In this document: positions 14,315-17,902 of the stretch, piece by piece
How positions within the stretch are numbered: position 1 is the first letter of the stretch
Layout: every line of letters begins with the position of its first letter
Assembly: GCA_023411715.1 (NCBI GenBank)
Contig: JAEYOM010000155.1
Location: 1-17,902, forward strand
Length of the DNA: 17,902 nucleotides
Origin: Bacillota bacterium
Lineage (GTDB): Bacteria > Bacillota > Clostridia > Acetivibrionales > DTU013
Reading direction: 5' to 3'
The notes under the pieces: model-generated
The model's input: only the letters and a program-made list of their open reading frames with translations
What the model was told of the DNA's origin: nothing
Databases searched by the model: none
Position numbers and translations under genes: made by a program

Positions 14315-15082
14315 ATGGCACTTCTCGAGGTTAACAACTTAAAAAAAACATACAGCACCCGCCTCGGCGGGAATAAGGTCCAGGCTCTGGACGGCGTCAC
14401 ATTCTCAGTCGAACAGGGCGAATATGTCGCCATCATGGGCGAATCCGGCTCAGGTAAAACGACTCTTTTGAACATTCTGGCATCCATCGACCGCGCGACA
14501 AGCGGTCAGGTCCTGCTGGAGGGCAGGGATCTGGCTGCGATCCGTCAGGGCGAACTGGCTGCTTTCCGCCGCGACAATCTGGGCTTTGTATTTCAGGATT
14601 TTAACCTGCTCGATACCTTTACGCTGCAGGACAATATATTCCTTCCCCTCGTACTGGCCGGAAAGCCGCTGGAAGAAATGAAAAAACGGATCGAACCGCT
14701 CGCCAGGATGCTCGGGATTGAAGAATTATTGCAAAAATATCCGTACGAAGTCTCAGGCGGCGAGAAACAGCGCGCCGCTACGGCAAGGGCGCTCATAACG
14801 CATCCTAAAATGGTACTGGCTGACGAACCTACGGGTGCATTGGATTCCAAGGCGTCAGCCAGACTGTTGAAGCTTTTTGCTGATATCAACGCCGAAGGCC
14901 AGACTATACTGATGGTCACACACAGCACTCAGGCAGCAAGCCACGCCCGAAGGGTACTGTTCATCAAGGACGGTATCGTCTTCCACCAGTTGTACCGCGG
15001 CAACTCCTCCAACGAGGAGATGTACACGATTATCTCCGACGCCCTGACAGTGCTGCAGACAGGGGGCGGGAAACATGAATAA
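14315..15082 (+). CDS. BceA-type ABC transporter ATP-binding protein
   Basis: This is a 255-residue ATPase of the MacB/LolD/BceA class. Seen are Walker A GESGSGKTT (42-50), Q94 in FVFQDFNLLD, signature VSGGEKQR (146-153), Walker B MVLADEPTGALD with E171, and H203 in MVTHS. The start MALLEVNNLKK has AAAGGA 8 bases upstream, and the 16 extra upstream codons of the open frame do not resemble the family. The stop codon overlaps the permease start by 8 bases. With the permease it would protect the cell from peptide antibiotics that bind lipid II cycle intermediates and would also act as sensor for the kinase. Confidence 0.92.
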   Translation: MALLEVNNLKKTYSTRLGGNKVQALDGVTFSVEQGEYVAIMGESGSGKTTLLNILASIDRATSGQVLLEGRDLAAIRQGELAAFRRDNLGFVFQDFNLLDTFTLQDNIFLPLVLAGKPLEEMKKRIEPLARMLGIEELLQKYPYEVSGGEKQRAATARALITHPKMVLADEPTGALDSKASARLLKLFADINAEGQTILMVTHSTQAASHARRVLFIKDGIVFHQLYRGNSSNEEMYTIISDALTVLQTGGGKHE

Positions 15083-17081
15083 GCTCGTACTTCTGCCCAA
15101 ACTGTCGGTCATGGGGATCAGAAAGAACGGCAACGCGTATTTCCCATATATTCTGGCCGGCGCCTTCTCTGTTTTCGTTTTCTTTGTATTTTCATCGATC
15201 TTAAATAACGACATAGTCGAAACGCTGCCCCACAGCGCATATGCCTGGGTGTTATTGCAGGTCGGACAGGTATTGCTCGGCCTGATCCTGCTGCCCTTCA
15301 TACTCTATACGAACAGCTTCCTGATCAAGCGCAGGAAGAAGGAACTCGGGCTTTACAGCGTACTGGGACTTGATAAAAAGCATATCGCCGTAATGATGTT
15401 CTGGGAAACGCTCGTCATCTTCGGAGTCGTCATGGTCGGCGGCGTCCTTTTCGGGCTCGTTTTTTCAAAATTGATATTCCTCACGCTGCTGAATATGTCC
15501 GGACTGCCTGTAAATGCCGCCTTCACGTTCAGTCTTAAAGCCCTGTACCAGACCTTCATATACTTCCTGGCTGCCTATGTGATCAATCTGGTCGTTAATG
15601 TCATCCACGTCTTCAGGACGAATCCGAACGAACTGATCAGGGAATCGAAAAAGGGCGACAAGGAGCCGAAGCACCTCTGGTTTACGGCGCTGCTGGGTAT
15701 CACACTCATTGGGGCGGGCTACGCGATCGCCATCCCGACAAAAGTCGACTCGAATATTTTCATGAATTTCCTGTTTGCCGTTTCACTCGTGGTTATAGGG
15801 ACGCACTATTTCTTCAAGGCCGGCCTGCTTGCCCTATTGAAAATACTAAAGCTGAACAACAGTTTTTACTACCGCAAATCGAATTACGTTACGGTTTCGG
15901 GCATGCTCCACAGGCTGAAAAAAAGTGCTTCGAGCCTTTCCAACATATGCATTTTCAGTACGATGACGATCATAACGCTTCTTTGCACGCTGTCACTCTG
16001 GCTGGGCAATGCCGGTATACAGAAGCAGCAATACCCCTATGACGTCATATTGAATTACAATACGGTCGATTTTAAGGCAGCCGGTGAGCTGGACAACAAG
16101 CTTACGGAGCTGGCTGAAGCTATGCGGACCGCGATAAACGACAAGGTTGCGTTCACCTATCAGAAGCTGCACGTCGATAAAAGCGGCAATACCTTCGTAA
16201 CGCAGAGCTCTTCGCATCCTCTTGCCTTACGTTATGCAATCAAGCTGATCACGCTCGAGGATTACAACAGGATTGAAAACCGGCAGGAAACACTAAACGA
16301 CGACGAGGTATTGATTTTTGCGACGGGTGCGGACTTTGGCTACGATCAGATCGTTCTTGGAAAGGATACCTACAAGGTCAAAAAAGAGCTGGATTCAATT
16401 GTATTTTACAACAAGGCCACCAACAATACCTTCGGGCAGGACTACTACCTGATCGTTAAGGGCGCCTCGGTGATGGACAGATTGCGCGCGGATTTCAAGA
16501 GCGTCGCAGAAAACGACCGCATCCTGTCCGTGCGCTTTAACCTTGAGGGAGCGGGAAAAGACCGGGAAGCGTTTATAAACAGGATCATAGTATGGAGCGA
16601 CTCGCAGCCCGGACACAGCAGCGTCGTCGACGGCATAGCCGGCAGGCTGAACACATCCTCCATGAACGGAGGCCTGTTATTCATAGGTATATTCTTCAGC
16701 CTCATCTTCACGATGTGCCTTATCCTGATCATGTACTACAAGCAGATCACGGAAGGGTACGACGACCGGGATAACTTCGACATAATGCAAAAAGTCGGTA
16801 TGAGCGACGCCGAGGTCAGGGGCACTATCAAGAAACAGATACTGATGGTCTTCTTCCTGCCGCTGCTCGTTGCAATACTGCATACGATGGCTGGTTTCAC
16901 GATGATGTCGGGCCTGCTCGGCACACTGTCTCTCTTTGACACTAGGCTCATCATCATGTGCGGCCTGACTGTCGCAGTCCTGTTCGCGATCATTTACTGG
17001 CTGAGCTACAACGTGACGTCCAGAACGTACTACAATATCGTCAGAAAGATGAACGACAACGAAATAACCGCACATCAGTAA
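15075..17081 (+). CDS. BceB-type ABC transporter permease (FtsX domains)
   Basis: This 668-residue permease has about ten membrane helices: near 21-43, 57-80, 107-135, 155-180, 203-222, 229-256, 288-311, then 533-556, 588-612 and 622-646. Between helices 7 and 8 lies an extracytoplasmic domain of about 215 residues, the hallmark of BceB-type permeases and the region linked to peptide specificity. Two FtsX-like halves are recognisable, with RRKKELGLYSVLGL near 86 and the typical GYDDRDNFDIMQKVGMS after helix 8. Length and layout match the family. It is translationally coupled to the ATPase gene. The peptide recognised cannot be inferred from the sequence. Confidence 0.92.
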   Translation: MNKLVLLPKLSVMGIRKNGNAYFPYILAGAFSVFVFFVFSSILNNDIVETLPHSAYAWVLLQVGQVLLGLILLPFILYTNSFLIKRRKKELGLYSVLGLDKKHIAVMMFWETLVIFGVVMVGGVLFGLVFSKLIFLTLLNMSGLPVNAAFTFSLKALYQTFIYFLAAYVINLVVNVIHVFRTNPNELIRESKKGDKEPKHLWFTALLGITLIGAGYAIAIPTKVDSNIFMNFLFAVSLVVIGTHYFFKAGLLALLKILKLNNSFYYRKSNYVTVSGMLHRLKKSASSLSNICIFSTMTIITLLCTLSLWLGNAGIQKQQYPYDVILNYNTVDFKAAGELDNKLTELAEAMRTAINDKVAFTYQKLHVDKSGNTFVTQSSSHPLALRYAIKLITLEDYNRIENRQETLNDDEVLIFATGADFGYDQIVLGKDTYKVKKELDSIVFYNKATNNTFGQDYYLIVKGASVMDRLRADFKSVAENDRILSVRFNLEGAGKDREAFINRIIVWSDSQPGHSSVVDGIAGRLNTSSMNGGLLFIGIFFSLIFTMCLILIMYYKQITEGYDDRDNFDIMQKVGMSDAEVRGTIKKQILMVFFLPLLVAILHTMAGFTMMSGLLGTLSLFDTRLIIMCGLTVAVLFAIIYWLSYNVTSRTYYNIVRKMNDNEITAHQ

Positions 17082-17093
17082 GGAGGCTTAATA

Positions 17094-17902
17094 ATGAGAC
17101 TTTTTGAAATCTTAGTGATGGCTGTAAACGCAATTTTACTGATAAATATTATCTTAAAAAGAAGTTCACGGACGGGTAATATCATATTACCCGTCCTGTC
17201 CATGGCGTTCGCAATATTAAGCATATTATCGGAAGGGTTTCGGCTCTTTATGGTACCGGCATACATGCTGACCGTATTTTTGCTGCTGCATGGGGTTATC
17301 AGGACAATCCCGAAAAAATCCGCTGCAAAAAGACAAGTAAACAGGATATCCAAAACGGCCGGAACGGTTACTCTAATTCTTATTTTCGTCATATCCGTTG
17401 CATCAGCATTCCTTTTTCCTGTAATCGACCTGCCAAAGCCTACAGGCTCCTATCCTGTTGGGACTACACTGGCGGCATTCACGGATGATTCGCGGAAGGA
17501 GCCGCATACGGATTCGGGAGAATACAGGAAAATACCCGTGCAGATATGGTATCCGGCCTCGGACACTGCCGGGAAAAAGCGTGTCAACTGGCTGAACAGT
17601 GAGAAAGTGAGTAAAATATTCGCAAAGTGCAAGCATGTGCCGGATATTTTCGGTCAGCTAAACCTCATAAAAACCAACAGCTATTTTGATACAGGGCTCT
17701 CTGCGGATAAACGAAAATATCCCGTGATCCTGTTTTCGGGAGGAGGCGCGATGTTCAACGGCCAGAACGTCATCCAGATGGAAGAGCTGGCCAGCCACGG
17801 TTACATAGTCTGCGCCGTGGGACATCCTTATGATGATTTTGCATGTATTTATCCCGACGGGTCAGTGATACCGTACGACCCGGAACATCTCGACGCCCTG
17901 GG
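17094..17902 (+). CDS. Membrane-anchored PAF-acetylhydrolase-like alpha/beta hydrolase (3' end outside window)
   Basis: The frame is open to the window edge; 269 codons are visible. It starts at ATG 17094 with AGGAGG 7 bases upstream, 12 bp after the permease gene. Residues 1-110 hold about four hydrophobic segments (about 3-21, 28-46, 50-68 and 90-110). The rest resembles the PAF-acetylhydrolase isoform II family: LPKPTGSYPVGTT, DDSRKE, VQIWYPA, YPVILFSGGG and EELASHGYIVCAVGHPYDD. The nucleophile GHSxGG region and the rest of the triad would lie beyond the edge. In family members the equivalent of SGGG is often SHGxG. The catalytic domain would be extracytoplasmic if four helices are correct. 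Likely substrates are lipids or esters. The position suggests co-transcription with the Bce module. Confidence 0.8.
   Translation, partial: MRLFEILVMAVNAILLINIILKRSSRTGNIILPVLSMAFAILSILSEGFRLFMVPAYMLTVFLLLHGVIRTIPKKSAAKRQVNRISKTAGTVTLILIFVISVASAFLFPVIDLPKPTGSYPVGTTLAAFTDDSRKEPHTDSGEYRKIPVQIWYPASDTAGKKRVNWLNSEKVSKIFAKCKHVPDIFGQLNLIKTNSYFDTGLSADKRKYPVILFSGGGAMFNGQNVIQMEELASHGYIVCAVGHPYDDFACIYPDGSVIPYDPEHLDAL

Noticed and set aside
1..17902. tRNA, rRNA, riboswitch or complete transposase genes
   Set aside because: No cloverleaf, rRNA-like segment, known riboswitch core or transposase motif was recognised on reading; the only mobile sequence seen is the intron end.

Overview
The window looks like chromosome from an endospore-forming member of the Clostridia (Bacillota) with mid-range GC. 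Support for this comes from a cell-wall-anchored protein with three S-layer homology (SLH) domains, a CotF-type spore coat protein, strong AGGAGG-type ribosome binding sites, a BceRS-BceAB-type antimicrobial peptide module and a group IIC-type intron. I cannot name the species from the sequence alone. No rRNA, tRNA or CRISPR array is visible.

Left part (1-6480), all on the minus strand. The first 124 bases are the 5' end of a group II intron, inserted directly behind the terminator hairpin of the next gene. That gene (214-3207) encodes a 997-residue secreted SLH protein with a beta-helix-like middle, a Pro/Gly linker and Ig-like domains. It has a clean sigma-A promoter with a perfect inverted repeat in its spacer. 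Then come a large GC-rich hairpin, a CotF-like coat gene (3459-3965) and a two-gene catabolic unit: a DapA/NanA-family aldolase (4147-5064) behind an FGGY sugar kinase (5155-6480).

Middle (6585-10763). The kinase promoter fires leftward. A second promoter a few bases away fires rightward into a MarR-type regulator (6693-7163) and two overlapping ABC exporter half-transporters (7148-8872 and 8865-10763). Their motifs are those of a heterodimeric exporter with one degenerate ATP site. The second gene appears to start with TTG, and its first codons contain a REP-like palindrome.

Right part (10764-17902). A 52-codon minus-strand gene (10870-11028) and a 23-bp tandem repeat lie next to a Phd/YefM-Uma2 fusion protein (11157-11924), which has its own promoter and operator-like palindrome. 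Rightward from there runs a Bce-type module: response regulator (12179-12856), intramembrane-sensing histidine kinase (12923-14209), BceA-like ATPase (14315-15082) and BceB-like permease (15075-17081). A perfect TNACA-N4-TGTAA box at the end of the kinase gene is the likely regulator binding site for the transporter genes. The last gene (17094 to the window edge) is a membrane-anchored PAF-acetylhydrolase-like alpha/beta hydrolase, probably in the same transcript.

The most unusual items are a roughly 59-residue repeat-containing insertion in the tip of the histidine kinase DHp hairpin, the antitoxin-nuclease fusion with its operator, the intron behind a terminator, the REP-like sequence translated as the N-terminus of an exporter subunit, and the unlisted small gene. 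I found no clearly new multi-gene system. The modules are known types with local oddities.
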